From: an uncultured Bryobacteraceae bacterium
Lineage (GTDB): Bacteria > Acidobacteriota > Terriglobia > Bryobacterales > Bryobacteraceae
Direction: 5' to 3'
Assembly: GCA_938003835.1 (NCBI GenBank)
Contig: CALKXJ010000031.1
Location: 1 to 49,921 of the forward strand
DNA: 49,921 nucleotides
Shown here: positions 34,599-47,177 of the stretch, piece by piece
Numbering within the stretch: the stretch's first letter is position 1
Layout of the letters: every line of letters begins with the position of its first letter
Position numbers and translations under genes: made by a program
The notes under the pieces: model-generated
What the model was told of the DNA's origin: nothing
Databases searched by the model: none
What the model saw: only the letters and a program-made list of their open reading frames with translations

Positions 34599-35648
34599 AT
34601 GCACTACGACGATCTCGTTTCCGTCACCATCGTGACCTACAACAGCGGGCGCTTCATCAAGCGCTGTCTGGAATCGGTTCTGGGTCAGAACTATCCTCGA
34701 CTGGAGGTGATCGTCGTCGACAATGCTTCGACGGATGGAACCATCGATATTCTGGAGCAGTTCGAAGACCGCTGCCGGATCGTCTATAACCCCGACAACG
34801 TCGGTTTCGCCGCGGCGCAGAATCAGGCCATCGCGCTCTCCTCGGGCCGCTGGGTGCTGACGCTCAATCCGGACGTGCTTCTTCTGCCCGGTTTCGTCGC
34901 CGCCCTCGTCGAGGCCGGCCACATCGACCCGCGCGTGGGCACGGTTTGCGGCAAGCTGCTCACGCTCAAACCGGACTTCGACATCCCGGAGCAGCCCACC
35001 GTCGATTCGACCGGCATCTACTTCACGCCGATGCTCCGGCATCTGGACCGCGGCAGCCGGGAACCGGACAACGGCCATTACCTGAACTTCGAGTACGTCT
35101 TCGGCGCCACGGCCGCCGCAGCGCTCTACCGCCGCGAGATGATCGAGGACGTCACCATCGACGGGGAGTTCTTCGACCCGGACTTTTTCGTCTACCGCGA
35201 AGACGCCGACGTGGCCTGGCGCGCCCAGCTTTTGGGGTGGCGCTGCATCTACACGCCTCGCGCCCGGGGCTATCATGTCCGCAAGGTCCTGCCGGGCAAC
35301 CGCCGCGCGCTGCCGCCGGCGATTAACATGCACTCGGTGAAAAACCGGTTCCTGATGCGCATCAAGAACATCACGCCGGATCTGTACCGGAGGAACTGGC
35401 TGTCGATCTGCGCGCGCGATCTGGTGGTGATCGGCTGCTGCCTCGTGCGGGAACACTCCTCGCTCGAGGCCTTCTGGTATCTGGCCAAGAACTGGAGGCG
35501 CGTGATGGCCAAGCGGCGCCAGATCATGAGCCGTCGCCGCGCGAGCGACGAGGAGCTGGCCCGCTGGTTTTCCTACCGGCCGGTAAGCCTGCCTGCTCCG
35601 AAGCCTTCGCCGCAGCTGTCCTCGCGCGCCCGGGCTGCACGGGGTTGA
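34599..35648 (+). CDS. Glycosyltransferase family 2 protein
   Basis: A 349-residue GT2 enzyme, third paralogue in the row. Motifs: V-T-I-V-T-Y-N-S-G-R-F-I, V-I-V-V-D-N-A-S-T-D-G-T, G-F-A-A-A-Q-N-Q, T-L-N-P-D-V-L and the Y-R-E-D-A-D-V-A-W-R-A segment. Its C-terminal third (R-A-R-G-Y-H-V-R-K-V-L-P-G-N-R onward) differs from the other two and has no strong membrane helix, being basic instead. The stop TGA overlaps the next gene start (TGATG), keeping the operon coupled. It probably adds a different sugar of the same surface glycan. Confidence 0.88.
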   Translation: MHYDDLVSVTIVTYNSGRFIKRCLESVLGQNYPRLEVIVVDNASTDGTIDILEQFEDRCRIVYNPDNVGFAAAQNQAIALSSGRWVLTLNPDVLLLPGFVAALVEAGHIDPRVGTVCGKLLTLKPDFDIPEQPTVDSTGIYFTPMLRHLDRGSREPDNGHYLNFEYVFGATAAAALYRREMIEDVTIDGEFFDPDFFVYREDADVAWRAQLLGWRCIYTPRARGYHVRKVLPGNRRALPPAINMHSVKNRFLMRIKNITPDLYRRNWLSICARDLVVIGCCLVREHSSLEAFWYLAKNWRRVMAKRRQIMSRRRASDEELARWFSYRPVSLPAPKPSPQLSSRARAARG

Positions 35649-36736
35649 TGAGGATTGCCGTCGTCGGAACCCGCGGCATCCCCGCCCGCTACGGTGGTTT
35701 TGAGACCTTCGCCGAGGAGCTTTCCACGCGCCTGGTGGCGCGCGGTCACCAGGTGACGGTCTACGGCCGCCGGCGCCACCCGGGCAACCTCTACCGCGGC
35801 GTCCATCTGGTCTATTTGCCCGCGGTCCGGCACAAGTACCTCGAGACCATCTCCCACACGCTCCTGGCTACCCTTCATCTGGCGACTCACCGGCCCCAGG
35901 TGGCTCTGTACTGCAACGCGGCGAACGCCCTGTTCACCGGGCTGGCCCGCGCCGCCGGCGTGCCCGTTGCGCTGAACGTCGACGGGCTCGAGCGCAAGCG
36001 CAAGAAATGGAATTCACTCGGAAGGGCCTGGTACCGGCTCTCGGAGCGGCTTTCCACGGTGCTTCCTAACGCGGTGGTCTCCGATGCCGCCGCGATCGCC
36101 GCCTATTACCAGCGCCGGTACGGCAAACAGACCGTCTTCATCCCCTATGGCGCGGAGGTGGGGCGGCTGGTCAGCTCGGCCGTCCTCGCCGAGCTGGGCC
36201 TCGAGCCCAGGCGCTACTTCCTCTATGTAAGCCGGATGGAGCCCGAGAACAATGCCTTGATGGTTCGCGAAGCCTTCGAGCGGGTCCAAACGGGCCTGAA
36301 GCTGGTCATGGTGGGAGACGCTCCCTACGCCAGGGAGTACATCCGCCGCGTGCGCCAGACGCGGGATCCGCGCATCCTGTTCCCCGGCGCCATCTATGGC
36401 GCCGGCTATCATGAGCTGCTTTCCCACTGTTTCGCCTACATCCACGCCACTGAGGTGGGAGGTACGCACCCGGCTCTGATCGAAGCGATGGGGCGGGGCG
36501 CCCTGACGCTCTACCTCCGGACCGAGGAAAACGAGGAGGTCGCGGGCGGGGCCGCGATTCCCTTCGAGGCAGATCTGAGCGAGCAGATGCGCCGCCTGCT
36601 CGAGATGCCGGAGCAGGAACGCGAAAAGTGGCGCGCGCTCGCCATGGAGCGGGTCCGCGAGCGCTACTCGTGGGAGCGCGTCACGGACGCCTACGAACGC
36701 CTGTTCGAGTCCCTGCTCGGAGGGCAGACGCCATGA
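35648..36736 (+). CDS. Glycosyltransferase family 4 protein with DUF1972-like N-terminus
   Basis: A 362-residue GT-B enzyme. The start M-R-I-A-V-V-G-T-R-G-I-P-A-R-Y-G-G-F-E-T is characteristic of rhamnosyl-/galactosyl-type GT4 proteins with a DUF1972 N-terminal domain. The C-terminal nucleotide-sugar domain has Y-V-S-R-M-E-P-E-N-N and H-A-T-E-V-G-G-T-H-P-A-L-I-E-A-M-G-R-G-A. A TTG three bases upstream is a possible alternative start. It overlaps both neighbours: the GT2 stop at its start and the alr start at its end (ATGA). It likely begins or extends the same glycan as the three GT2 enzymes. Confidence 0.9.
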   Translation: MRIAVVGTRGIPARYGGFETFAEELSTRLVARGHQVTVYGRRRHPGNLYRGVHLVYLPAVRHKYLETISHTLLATLHLATHRPQVALYCNAANALFTGLARAAGVPVALNVDGLERKRKKWNSLGRAWYRLSERLSTVLPNAVVSDAAAIAAYYQRRYGKQTVFIPYGAEVGRLVSSAVLAELGLEPRRYFLYVSRMEPENNALMVREAFERVQTGLKLVMVGDAPYAREYIRRVRQTRDPRILFPGAIYGAGYHELLSHCFAYIHATEVGGTHPALIEAMGRGALTLYLRTEENEEVAGGAAIPFEADLSEQMRRLLEMPEQEREKWRALAMERVRERYSWERVTDAYERLFESLLGGQTP

Positions 36737-37863
36737 ATGCGGGCGGATACCGTAGCTGGGTGGAGATCTCCCGTAGGCGAATCGCGGAGAATTTCCGCGC
36801 CGTCCGGGAACTCGTCGGGCCGGGGGTGGAGGTGGTGCCGGTGGTCAAAGCCGACGCCTACGGCCACGGAGCGGTCGAGGTTTCGCGCGTTCTCGAGTCG
36901 GCGGGCGCTCGCTGGCTGGCGGTCTCCGGCGTCGAAGAAGGCGTCGCTCTGCGGAGCGCCGGCATCAGGACGCGCATCCTGGTGATGGCCGACTTCCTCG
37001 AGAGCGAAAGGGAAGCGCTATTTGAATTCAACCTCACACCCGCGATCCACTCGCTCGAGGATCTATCCACCCTGGACCGCATGGCCGCCGAGAGGCGCCA
37101 GCCGCTCGCCTTCCACCTGAAGCTCGACACCGGCATGGGCCGTCTGGGAACCCTCGCCGGGCCGGAGGAGATCCTCGCTGCGCTTCAAGCCGTCCGGGCG
37201 GCGCGGTTCGAGGGGCTGATGACGCACTTCGCCTCGGCAGCCCTTTACGGGAGTGGACAAACGGAGCGGCAGATCGAGGCCTTTGACCGGGTCCTCGCTA
37301 CCCTGGAAGCCGCCGGACTGGCTCCGCGCTATCAGCATATGGGCAGCACCATCCCGGTCGCGTATGCGCGGCGGGAGGCCTGGAGGAACATGGTCCGCCC
37401 GGGCCAGGCCATCTACGGCTACATCTCGCCGGTGCGAGGAACCACGCGGAAACCCCTCCTGCGGGTCGAGCCTGCCATGCAATGGAAGGCCAGCTTCCTC
37501 GAAATCAAGGAGGTACCGGAAGGGATGCTCATCGGTTACGGAGGAATGTTCCGGGCTCCACGCTCGATGCGGATCGGTATCCTGGCAGTGGGCTACGCCG
37601 ACGGCTACCCACACCGGCTTTCCAACCGGGGTCGAGTGATCGTCAAGGGGCGCTACGCCCCGGTTGTGGGGGCCGTATCGATGGATCTGACAACGGTTGA
37701 CGTCACCGGGATCGAGGGCGTAGGTCCGGGCGACTGTGCGACCCTGCTTGGCGTGGAGGGACAGGTGAGCATCGACGCTCAGGAAATCGCGCGGCTGGCT
37801 GGTACGATCTCCTACGCGGTTCTATGTGGCATCAGCGCGCGGGTGCGGCGGGTCTATCTCTAG
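36733..37863 (+). CDS. alr: Alanine racemase
   Basis: A 376-residue PLP enzyme making D-alanine for peptidoglycan. The PLP lysine is Lys39 in V-V-K-A-D-A-Y-G-H-G-A. The L-K-L-D-T-G-M-G-R-L-G segment, the G-Y-G-G-M-F-R loop with the second catalytic Tyr, and D-L-T-T-V-D-V-T in the C-terminal beta domain are diagnostic. The ATG overlaps the preceding GT4 stop by four bases, so translation is coupled to a sugar-transferase operon, an unusual setting for alr that hints at joint control of wall and surface glycan synthesis. The origin region follows. Confidence 0.95.
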   Translation: MNAGGYRSWVEISRRRIAENFRAVRELVGPGVEVVPVVKADAYGHGAVEVSRVLESAGARWLAVSGVEEGVALRSAGIRTRILVMADFLESEREALFEFNLTPAIHSLEDLSTLDRMAAERRQPLAFHLKLDTGMGRLGTLAGPEEILAALQAVRAARFEGLMTHFASAALYGSGQTERQIEAFDRVLATLEAAGLAPRYQHMGSTIPVAYARREAWRNMVRPGQAIYGYISPVRGTTRKPLLRVEPAMQWKASFLEIKEVPEGMLIGYGGMFRAPRSMRIGILAVGYADGYPHRLSNRGRVIVKGRYAPVVGAVSMDLTTVDVTGIEGVGPGDCATLLGVEGQVSIDAQEIARLAGTISYAVLCGISARVRRVYL

Positions 37864-37907
37864 CGCGAGCAACGGGTTACTACGACTGGTGTAGGAGGTC
37901 CGGAAGA

Positions 37908-37985
37908 TTATCCTGTCTAGTACATTTAGTACTCTATGTAATCCTTTGATTATATTCGGGTTAATTTTTCAATTCAAAAAGAACG
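37908..37985. other. AT-rich unwinding-type region of oriC
   Basis: The only strongly AT-rich stretch between alr and dnaA. It starts with a weak DnaA-box-like TTATCCTGT (37908-37916), continues with TAGTACATTTAGTAC, a direct repeat with TAG trios reminiscent of DnaA-trio elements, and then a TTTGATTATA / TTAATTTTTCAATTC run. Position and composition suit a duplex-unwinding element; this is inference. Confidence 0.55.
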
Positions 37986-38002
37986 CCCATCGGCGGCGCC
38001 TG

Positions 38003-38011
38003 TGGTACACT
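38003..38011 (+). promoter_or_regulatory. Candidate extended -10 promoter of dnaA
   Basis: TGGTACACT gives an extended -10 (TGn plus TACACT, four of six) with no clear -35. The start near 38018 would give a dnaA leader of about 130 bases that contains three DnaA boxes. Confidence 0.4.
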
Positions 38012-38096
38012 GGGAAACCGCAGGTGATCGTTTTCGCCGGCTAAAGGCTCGGTTCAGGCCTTCGGATCCATCTGAATCGGACGAGGGAGGAGTCAT

Positions 38097-38128
38097 TTAT
38101 CCACAGCATGTGGAAAACCTGTGCATAA
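38097..38128. other. DnaA box cluster of oriC
   Basis: Three DnaA boxes sit within 32 bp: a perfect TTATCCACA (38097-38105, plus), TTTTCCACA on the minus strand (38117-38109, one mismatch) and TTATGCACA on the minus strand (38128-38120, one mismatch). They are 20 bp before the dnaA start, so DnaA could both initiate here and repress its own gene. Confidence 0.85.
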
Positions 38129-38147
38129 GGTGTGTTTCGGAGCGGCT

Positions 38148-39461
38148 ATGGACGTGTGGGAACTTGTGAAGCAGGAGCTCGCCAGGAGGCTGACGCCCGA
38201 AAGCTACCAGAACTGGATCGCCAACACCAAGCTGGAGAGAGTGGATGGTTCGACCCTGTACGTCTCGGTCCCGGACACCGACACACGGGAATGGCTGGAG
38301 GACGAGTTCGGCGCGTTGATTCGATCGACTCTCCGTGAGCTGGGCTGGCCGCCCACGCAGATTCATTACCAGGCGTCAGTGCGCCAACAACTGGACGCCG
38401 TCAACGGGGCCCGCTTCCCGAGGGCTCCCCTGTTCGAGGAGCTGGAAGCGAACCTCAACCCAAAGTTCACCTTCGAGACCTTCGTCGTGGGCGCATGCAA
38501 CCAGTTTGCTCACGCGGCCGCCCGCGCCGTTGCGGCCTCCCCGGCCCGGGCCTACAACCCGCTATTCATCTATGGCGGCACCGGCATGGGCAAGACCCAC
38601 CTCATGCATGCCATTGGCCGGGACCTGGCCAATAATTTCGCGGGGCTGCGGATCGTCTACACCACCAGCGAGCGTTTCATGAACCAGATGATCCGGTGCA
38701 TCAAGACAGATCAGATGGCGCTGTTCCATGAGCACTACCGGCGCGCTGACGTGCTCCTCATCGACGACATCCACATTCTGGCCAACAGAGAAGGCACCCA
38801 GGAAGAGTTCTTCCACACCTTCAACGAGCTCTACGAGCACCGCAAGCAGATCGTGATTTCGAGCGACTCACCGCCCCGCGAGACGGCAGGCTTGGTAGAT
38901 CGTCTCCGCTCGCGCTTCGAGTGGGGCCTGATGGTCGATGTCCAGCCGCCGGACCTCGAGACCAAGATGGCCATTCTCGACAAGAAAGCCGAGGCCGAGG
39001 GCATTCCTTTGCCGGAAGACGTCCGGATCTTCATCGCCACGAAGACCAAGTCCAGCGTGCGGGAACTCGAAGGGGCCCTGACGAAGCTCATCGCCTATTC
39101 CTCGGTCACCGGGGCCGAGATCACGCTCGACATGGCCAAGCATGTGCTGAAGCACTTGACCGGCGTCTCCGAGCAGAAAATCTCCATGGAGGCCGTGCTG
39201 CGGGCGGTGGCGGAGCGCTTCTCGCTTCAGCCCTCCCAGCTCAGGCAAAAGACGAACGCCCGGCACATCGCCTTCCCCCGGCAAATCGCCATGTACCTGA
39301 TCAAGGAGCTCACCGGCGCGTCACTGCCCGAGATCGGCCGCTTCTTCGGCGGCAAGCACCACACCACCGTGCTGCACTCGGTGCAGAAGATCGAGCGCCA
39401 GCGGCTGAAGGATCCCGATTTGAACAGGATCATCCACGCTCTAATCGACTCGCTCCACTGA
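38148..39461 (+). CDS. dnaA: Chromosomal replication initiator DnaA
   Basis: A 437-residue AAA+ initiator. Domain I is M-D-V-W-E-L-V-K-Q-E-L; domain II is short. Walker A is G-G-T-G-M-G-K-T (143-150), Walker B is V-L-L-I-D-D-I-H, and the C-terminal DnaA-box-binding domain has the signature near N-A-R-H-I-A-F-P-R-Q-I-A-M-Y-L and F-G-G-K-H-H-T-T-V-L-H-S. I take ATG 38148, preceded by GGAG; a GTG at 38121 lies inside the DnaA box cluster. Together with dnaN and gyrB it marks the origin. Confidence 0.97.
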   Translation: MDVWELVKQELARRLTPESYQNWIANTKLERVDGSTLYVSVPDTDTREWLEDEFGALIRSTLRELGWPPTQIHYQASVRQQLDAVNGARFPRAPLFEELEANLNPKFTFETFVVGACNQFAHAAARAVAASPARAYNPLFIYGGTGMGKTHLMHAIGRDLANNFAGLRIVYTTSERFMNQMIRCIKTDQMALFHEHYRRADVLLIDDIHILANREGTQEEFFHTFNELYEHRKQIVISSDSPPRETAGLVDRLRSRFEWGLMVDVQPPDLETKMAILDKKAEAEGIPLPEDVRIFIATKTKSSVRELEGALTKLIAYSSVTGAEITLDMAKHVLKHLTGVSEQKISMEAVLRAVAERFSLQPSQLRQKTNARHIAFPRQIAMYLIKELTGASLPEIGRFFGGKHHTTVLHSVQKIERQRLKDPDLNRIIHALIDSLH

Positions 39462-39573
39462 GGTTAATTTTGATTTCCACAGGGCGTGCCGCAACCCGGC
39501 TGCGCAAATGGTGGATGCCGGCGAGCACGAGGGCCTCCTGCTCGGTGAGGCACCCGGAAACCCACACTGTGGT

Positions 39574-39603
39574 GAGACAGGAAGGTCTTATTTTTTGTAT
39601 AAT
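39574..39603 (+). promoter_or_regulatory. Promoter of dnaN
   Basis: GAGACA (39574-39579), 18 bp, perfect TATAAT (39598-39603). The predicted start near 39610 leaves a leader of about 93 bases. The 241-bp dnaA-dnaN gap holds no other gene; a CCACACTGTGG palindrome is at about 39562-39572. Confidence 0.6.
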
Positions 39604-39702
39604 TTAGAAGGAAAGGAACATTTCAACATCCCCCATCGATCCTATCTCCTCTTCTTGAGGTGGAACGAGCACGGAGAGGGTTAGTCGTGGAGGCGCGGCG
39701 CC

Positions 39703-43283
<3,581 letters not shown>

Positions 43284-44636
43284 TCACTTGCCAATGCAGA
43301 AGCTCGCGAAGATCCGGTTGAGGATGTCGTCGGCGGTGGTGGCGCCCGTCAGGGCGTCGATGGGGCTCAACGCGGCGTAGAGGTCGACGAGCAGCATCTC
43401 GTGCGGCAGCTCGGCCTCCGCCGCACGCCGCGCATTGTCGAGCGCCGCGAGCGCCTCTTCGAGACACCGGCGGTGGCGGAGGCTGGTGATGAAGCCCGGC
43501 TCCTGCTCGAGCGCCCCGGAAGGAGCAACGGCCTCGCGGGCGCGCCGCCGCAGCTCGTCGATGCCTTCCCCGGTGAGGGCCGAGACCGCGACGTAGTCGC
43601 CCGAGGGCGCCGCCCGGCGGGCCAGATCCGCCTTGTTGCCCACCAGGAGGAACCGGCCCTGGCTGCGCGCGCGCTCGATCAACTCCGCATCCTGCTCGTC
43701 GAGGGGCGCCGAGAGGTCCAACACCACCAGCGTCAGGTCGGCATCGGCCATGGCGCGGAACGTGCGCTCAATGCCCAGCTTCTCGACGGGATCGCCGGCG
43801 GAGCGCACGCCGGCCGTGTCGACAAACTTCACCGGAATGCCTTGGAGCGAGGCGACCTCGGAGACCAGGTCGCGCGTGGTGCCGGGGATGTCGGTGACGA
43901 TGGCTCGGTCCTGCTCGAGCAGCCGGTTGAAGAGACTGCTCTTGCCGACATTGGGCTTGCCGACGATGGCGAGCGTCACCCCGGAATGAACCAGGCGGCC
44001 GTAGTCGAAGCTTGCGGCCAGGCGCGCCACCTCGTTCCGGATCGGCTCCAGGCGCTCGAGAATCTCCTGCTTGGTAGCCACCTCGACATCGTCCTCGGCG
44101 AAGTCGATGCCCGCCTCGAGCACGGCCACCAGCTCGAGCAACCGCTCCTTGATAGGCGCAATGCGGCGGCTGACGGATCCCGAGGCCTGCTGGGCGGCGA
44201 TGCGCGCCTGATAGAGCGTCGTCGCCTCGATCAGATCCCGGATCGCCTCGGCCTGCGGGAGATCGATCCGGCCGTTCAGGAAGGCGCGGAGCGTGAACTC
44301 GCCCGGTTCGGCCAGGCGCGCCCCCGCCTCGCACAACCGTTCCAGACAATAGCCGAGCACGAGCGGCGAGCCGTGGCAGGAGATCTCGACGACGTCCTCG
44401 GCCGTGTAAGAGCGCGGCGCCTCGAAGAAGGTGACGATCACCTGGTCGAGCAGGCGCCCATCGCGGTCGGCGAGCTCAGCCATGCGTGCATGCCAGCTTC
44501 TCCAGCGCACGCCGCGGGGGAACCGGAGCACCGCTTCAGCGATCTGGCGCGAGCGGCGGCCCGAGACGCGGATGACGCCGAGACCGCCGCGGCCGGGCGG
44601 AGTCGAGATGGCGGCGATGGTATCGTCGAGCCGCAT
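43284..44636 (-). CDS. mnmE: tRNA modification GTPase MnmE
   Basis: A 450-residue GTPase (TrmE) that acts with MnmG on wobble uridine. It starts [22 protein letters not shown], the formyl-THF-binding N-domain. The G-domain has G-K-P-N-V-G-K-S (226-233), D-I-P-G-T-T-R-D and D-T-A-G-V-R. The C-terminal C-I-G-K motif is intact. It is the last gene of the leftward rpmH-to-mnmE string, 36 bp after jag, and converges on gyrB. In many genomes mnmG follows directly; here mnmG is 21 kb away on the other side of dnaA. Confidence 0.96.
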   Translation of the reverse strand: MRLDDTIAAISTPPGRGGLGVIRVSGRRSRQIAEAVLRFPRGVRWRSWHARMAELADRDGRLLDQVIVTFFEAPRSYTAEDVVEISCHGSPLVLGYCLERLCEAGARLAEPGEFTLRAFLNGRIDLPQAEAIRDLIEATTLYQARIAAQQASGSVSRRIAPIKERLLELVAVLEAGIDFAEDDVEVATKQEILERLEPIRNEVARLAASFDYGRLVHSGVTLAIVGKPNVGKSSLFNRLLEQDRAIVTDIPGTTRDLVSEVASLQGIPVKFVDTAGVRSAGDPVEKLGIERTFRAMADADLTLVVLDLSAPLDEQDAELIERARSQGRFLLVGNKADLARRAAPSGDYVAVSALTGEGIDELRRRAREAVAPSGALEQEPGFITSLRHRRCLEEALAALDNARRAAEAELPHEMLLVDLYAALSPIDALTGATTADDILNRIFASFCIGK

Positions 44637-44672
44637 GGCTTAAGCAGCACGGCTAACCGGCAGCTCTCGAAA

Positions 44673-45230
44673 TCACCGTCTGCGGCGGCCCGCGGACGGC
44701 CCGCGCGGGGGGGCCGGAGGGGCGTTCGACGGCATCTCGGCCGGATAGATCACCACGCCGCGGTTGGGGCCTTCGCCGGCGCTTTCGCTGCGCACGCCCG
44801 GCTCGTTGCGCAACGCCAGGTGCAGGATACGCCGCTCGCGGCTGCTCATGGGATTGAAGCGGAACGGCTGGTGGGTGGCCTTGACCTTCTCGGCGGCCGC
44901 CAGGGCGCTCAGGCGCAGCTCTTCAATCCGGAGCATACGGTAGTCGTTGGCGTCGAAGACCACCAGGGCGTGGTCCTGCGGCGGCATGCGGAGCATTTCA
45001 TGGGTGAGATGCTCGAGCGCCAGCAGCAGCTCCGCCTTGTTCTCGAGCAGCAGGCCGACGTCCGGGCCGGTGAAGTTCACCACCAGATCGGGATTCTCGA
45101 AGTCGGTGTAGCGCGGCTCGGGCTCTCTCACTTCCGGAGTGACGCGCAGGCGGGCCCGCTTGAGGATGCGCGTCAAAAAGTGGGTAATCTGCGCGCCGAC
45201 GTGGCTGACGGTATATTTCTTTCCACTCAC
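44673..45230 (-). CDS. jag: Jag/KhpB-type R3H-domain RNA-binding protein
   Basis: A 185-residue Jag-like protein. The middle carries a KH-type segment (F-T-G-P-D-V-G-L-L-L-E-N-K-A-E-L-L-L-A-L-E-H-L) and the C-terminal half an R3H domain with S-S-R-E-R-R-I-L-H-L-A-L (R-x5-H). The N-terminal Jag_N domain is missing, which leaves a compact form. The last 20 residues are Pro/Arg-rich. It sits three bases after yidC, the conserved position, and KhpB proteins bind RNA in the cell envelope stress and division context. Overlap with a longer out-of-frame ORF in yidC is artefactual. Confidence 0.9.
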   Translation of the reverse strand: MSGKKYTVSHVGAQITHFLTRILKRARLRVTPEVREPEPRYTDFENPDLVVNFTGPDVGLLLENKAELLLALEHLTHEMLRMPPQDHALVVFDANDYRMLRIEELRLSALAAAEKVKATHQPFRFNPMSSRERRILHLALRNEPGVRSESAGEGPNRGVVIYPAEMPSNAPPAPPRGPSAGRRRR

Positions 45231-45233
45231 CGG

Positions 45234-46901
45234 CTACTTCCGGGCACGCTTCTTTGCAGGTTTGGGTTCGGCCTTCGCGGCGCTGGCCACGGGCGCCGGC
45301 GCCGAGTGTCCCATGCGATTGAAGAACCACTGCTGGGCGACGCCCACGACGTTGCTGGTCAACCAGTATAGCACCAGGCCGCTCGAGACCCCGTAGAAGA
45401 AGAAGCCCATCATCAACGGCATCAGCATCATGATGCGCTGCTGGTTGGGGTCCATGGTGGTGGTGGGCGTCATCTTCTGGATGACGAACTGGGAGACGAC
45501 CATGGCCACCGGCAGGATGCGGATCGGCAGGTGCTCCGGCTGCGACAGGTCGGTGACCCAGAGCCAGGGCGCGCCGCGCAGCTCGATCGCTACGGTGAGC
45601 ACCTTGTAGAAGGCGATGAAGAACGGGATCTGCAACAGCATGGGCATGCAGCCGCCCATGGGATTGACCCCGTGCTTCTTGTACAGCGCCATCATCTCCT
45701 CGTTCTGCTGGGTGCGGCGCGGGTCGCGCAGGCTCAGGCCTTTGTACTTCTCGCTGATGGCCTTGATCTCGGGCTGGAGCATCTGCATCTTCTTCATCGA
45801 CTTCAGGCTGCTGATCTTCAGGGGCAGCAGCAGGAAGTTGATGGCGACGGTGATGGCCACGATCGACCAGCCCCAGTTGCCGATCCAGTGATTGTTGATC
45901 CACTTCAGAGCCAAAAAGAGCGGCTTGGCGAGGAAGGAGAACCAGCCGAAGTCGACCAGGGTCTGCAAGCGCCGGTCGATCTGCCTGAGCTGATCGAGAT
46001 CCTTGGGGCCGACAAAGAGCGGGAATTCGTTCCTGCCGGCGCCGCCCACGGCCATGCCGACGCGCGGCTCCTCCTTGCCGCCCTCGACGATCACGGGGTC
46101 GCTGTAGGTGCGGAGCTCGAAGGAAGAGCCGTGGCGGGGCAGGGCGACAGCGGCGAAGTAGGCGTCCTGGATTCCGGCGAAGCTGTAATTGCCGCTCTGG
46201 GTGACGGGGCCCTCCCTGGCGCTTTTGGCGTCGTGGGTGATGAGTTTGTTCTGGGCGAGATCGAAGTGAACCGTGTGCTGCGAGGTGGCGCGGCTCCAGG
46301 CGGTCGGATCCCCGAATCCGCCGCGCCAGGCGAGCCAATGAGGCAGCGGCGTGCGCCCCTGGAGGGCGGCGCTCGAAACCGCGACCAGATAGCTGTCGCG
46401 CTCGAACCGGAAGGACTTCGAGAAATACGTCACGCCGTCGGAGAATTCGAATTCGACGCCCAGGCCGTCCTCGGAGCGCCGCACGGCGTAAAGGACCGTG
46501 TTGGGGTCGGCCGGCGGAGGCGCGTCGCGGAAGACGAGGCTCATGGGGTAGCCCGCCCGCTCTACGGCCTCAGGGTGGACGAGCTGGAGCGGGTTGCCGT
46601 GCGCGTCGCGGTACCGGGAGAGGATCCAGCTCCTGACGACCGCGCCGCGATTGGAGAAGGTCACCTGGGAGACGCCGTTGTCAATGAGGATCTCCTCCTC
46701 CTGTTCAGCGGCGATCGGGGAGGCGGCAGGCGGCGGGGGCTCGGCCTCGGGTTTGACTGCTGCGGCCTCGGGCGGCTTGGCGGGCTCGGCGGCCGGCGCG
46801 GGGGCGACCGGCTGGGGAGGCGCCGGGGGCTTATAAAAGTACGGCGTCAGAAACAGAACCACGCCCATCAGCAGAAAGGCCAGAAGGAGCCGGATCTCCA
46901 T
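45234..46901 (-). CDS. yidC: Membrane protein insertase YidC
   Basis: A 555-residue Oxa1-family insertase of the Gram-negative long type. Residues 1-20 are the first membrane helix (R-L-L-L-A-F-L-L-M-G-V-V-L-F-L), followed by a Pro/Ala/Glu-rich linker, a periplasmic beta domain (about 70-340), then the conserved core with helices around W-I-N-N-H-W-I-G-N-W-G-W-S-I-V, L-K-S-M-K-K-M-Q-M-L-Q-P-E-I and N-P-M-G-G-C-M-P-M-L-L-Q-I-P-F-F-I-A-F-Y. A basic C-terminus follows. AAGGACC precedes ATG 46901; an ATG at 46943 is rejected. Part of rpmH-rnpA-yidD-yidC-jag-mnmE. Confidence 0.96.
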   Translation of the reverse strand: MEIRLLLAFLLMGVVLFLTPYFYKPPAPPQPVAPAPAAEPAKPPEAAAVKPEAEPPPPAASPIAAEQEEEILIDNGVSQVTFSNRGAVVRSWILSRYRDAHGNPLQLVHPEAVERAGYPMSLVFRDAPPPADPNTVLYAVRRSEDGLGVEFEFSDGVTYFSKSFRFERDSYLVAVSSAALQGRTPLPHWLAWRGGFGDPTAWSRATSQHTVHFDLAQNKLITHDAKSAREGPVTQSGNYSFAGIQDAYFAAVALPRHGSSFELRTYSDPVIVEGGKEEPRVGMAVGGAGRNEFPLFVGPKDLDQLRQIDRRLQTLVDFGWFSFLAKPLFLALKWINNHWIGNWGWSIVAITVAINFLLLPLKISSLKSMKKMQMLQPEIKAISEKYKGLSLRDPRRTQQNEEMMALYKKHGVNPMGGCMPMLLQIPFFIAFYKVLTVAIELRGAPWLWVTDLSQPEHLPIRILPVAMVVSQFVIQKMTPTTTMDPNQQRIMMLMPLMMGFFFYGVSSGLVLYWLTSNVVGVAQQWFFNRMGHSAPAPVASAAKAEPKPAKKRARK

Positions 46902-46967
46902 CGAGAGGTCCTTTTTTTCCTGCCCGTTGGTTGAAAGCGGCATGATCTGTCGGCTGAAGCCGGCGCT

Positions 46968-47177
46968 CTAGCGCACCGGATCGAAACCTCCTGGGTGCAA
47001 GGGATGGCAGCGGGCCAGGCGCTTGAGACCTAGCCAGAAGCCGCGGCCGGCCCCGTAACGCTCGACGGCCTGGCGCATGTAGTCCGAGCAGGTTGGGTGG
47101 AAGCGGCAGGCGGAGGGCAGCAGGGGCGACAGCCACCGTTTGTAGAGGCCGAGCAGGCGGATCAGGAGGCTTTGCAT
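46968..47177 (-). CDS. yidD: Membrane protein insertion efficiency factor YidD
   Basis: A 69-residue YidD, an amphipathic inner-membrane protein that aids YidC-dependent insertion. It begins with a hydrophobic helix ([15 protein letters not shown]) and then [12 protein letters not shown], the family's conserved cysteines, and ends [13 protein letters not shown], its hallmark. The ATG at 47177 overlaps the end of rnpA by 16 bp, so it is translated after termination on the same mRNA. Confidence 0.94.
   Translation of the reverse strand: MQSLLIRLLGLYKRWLSPLLPSACRFHPTCSDYMRQAVERYGAGRGFWLGLKRLARCHPLHPGGFDPVR

Noticed and set aside
34038-35456. Minus-strand frame opposite the GT2 genes
   Set aside because: Antisense of conserved glycosyltransferases with shadow-like composition.
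37864-38147. Small gene in the alr-dnaA gap
   Set aside because: No frame with a ribosome-binding site; the content fits an origin instead.
43401-45371. 656-codon plus-strand frame opposite mnmE and jag
   Set aside because: Shadow frame; mnmE and jag are certain.
44998-46338. 446-codon minus-strand frame inside yidC
   Set aside because: Out-of-frame reading of yidC with repetitive His/Arg/Gln composition.
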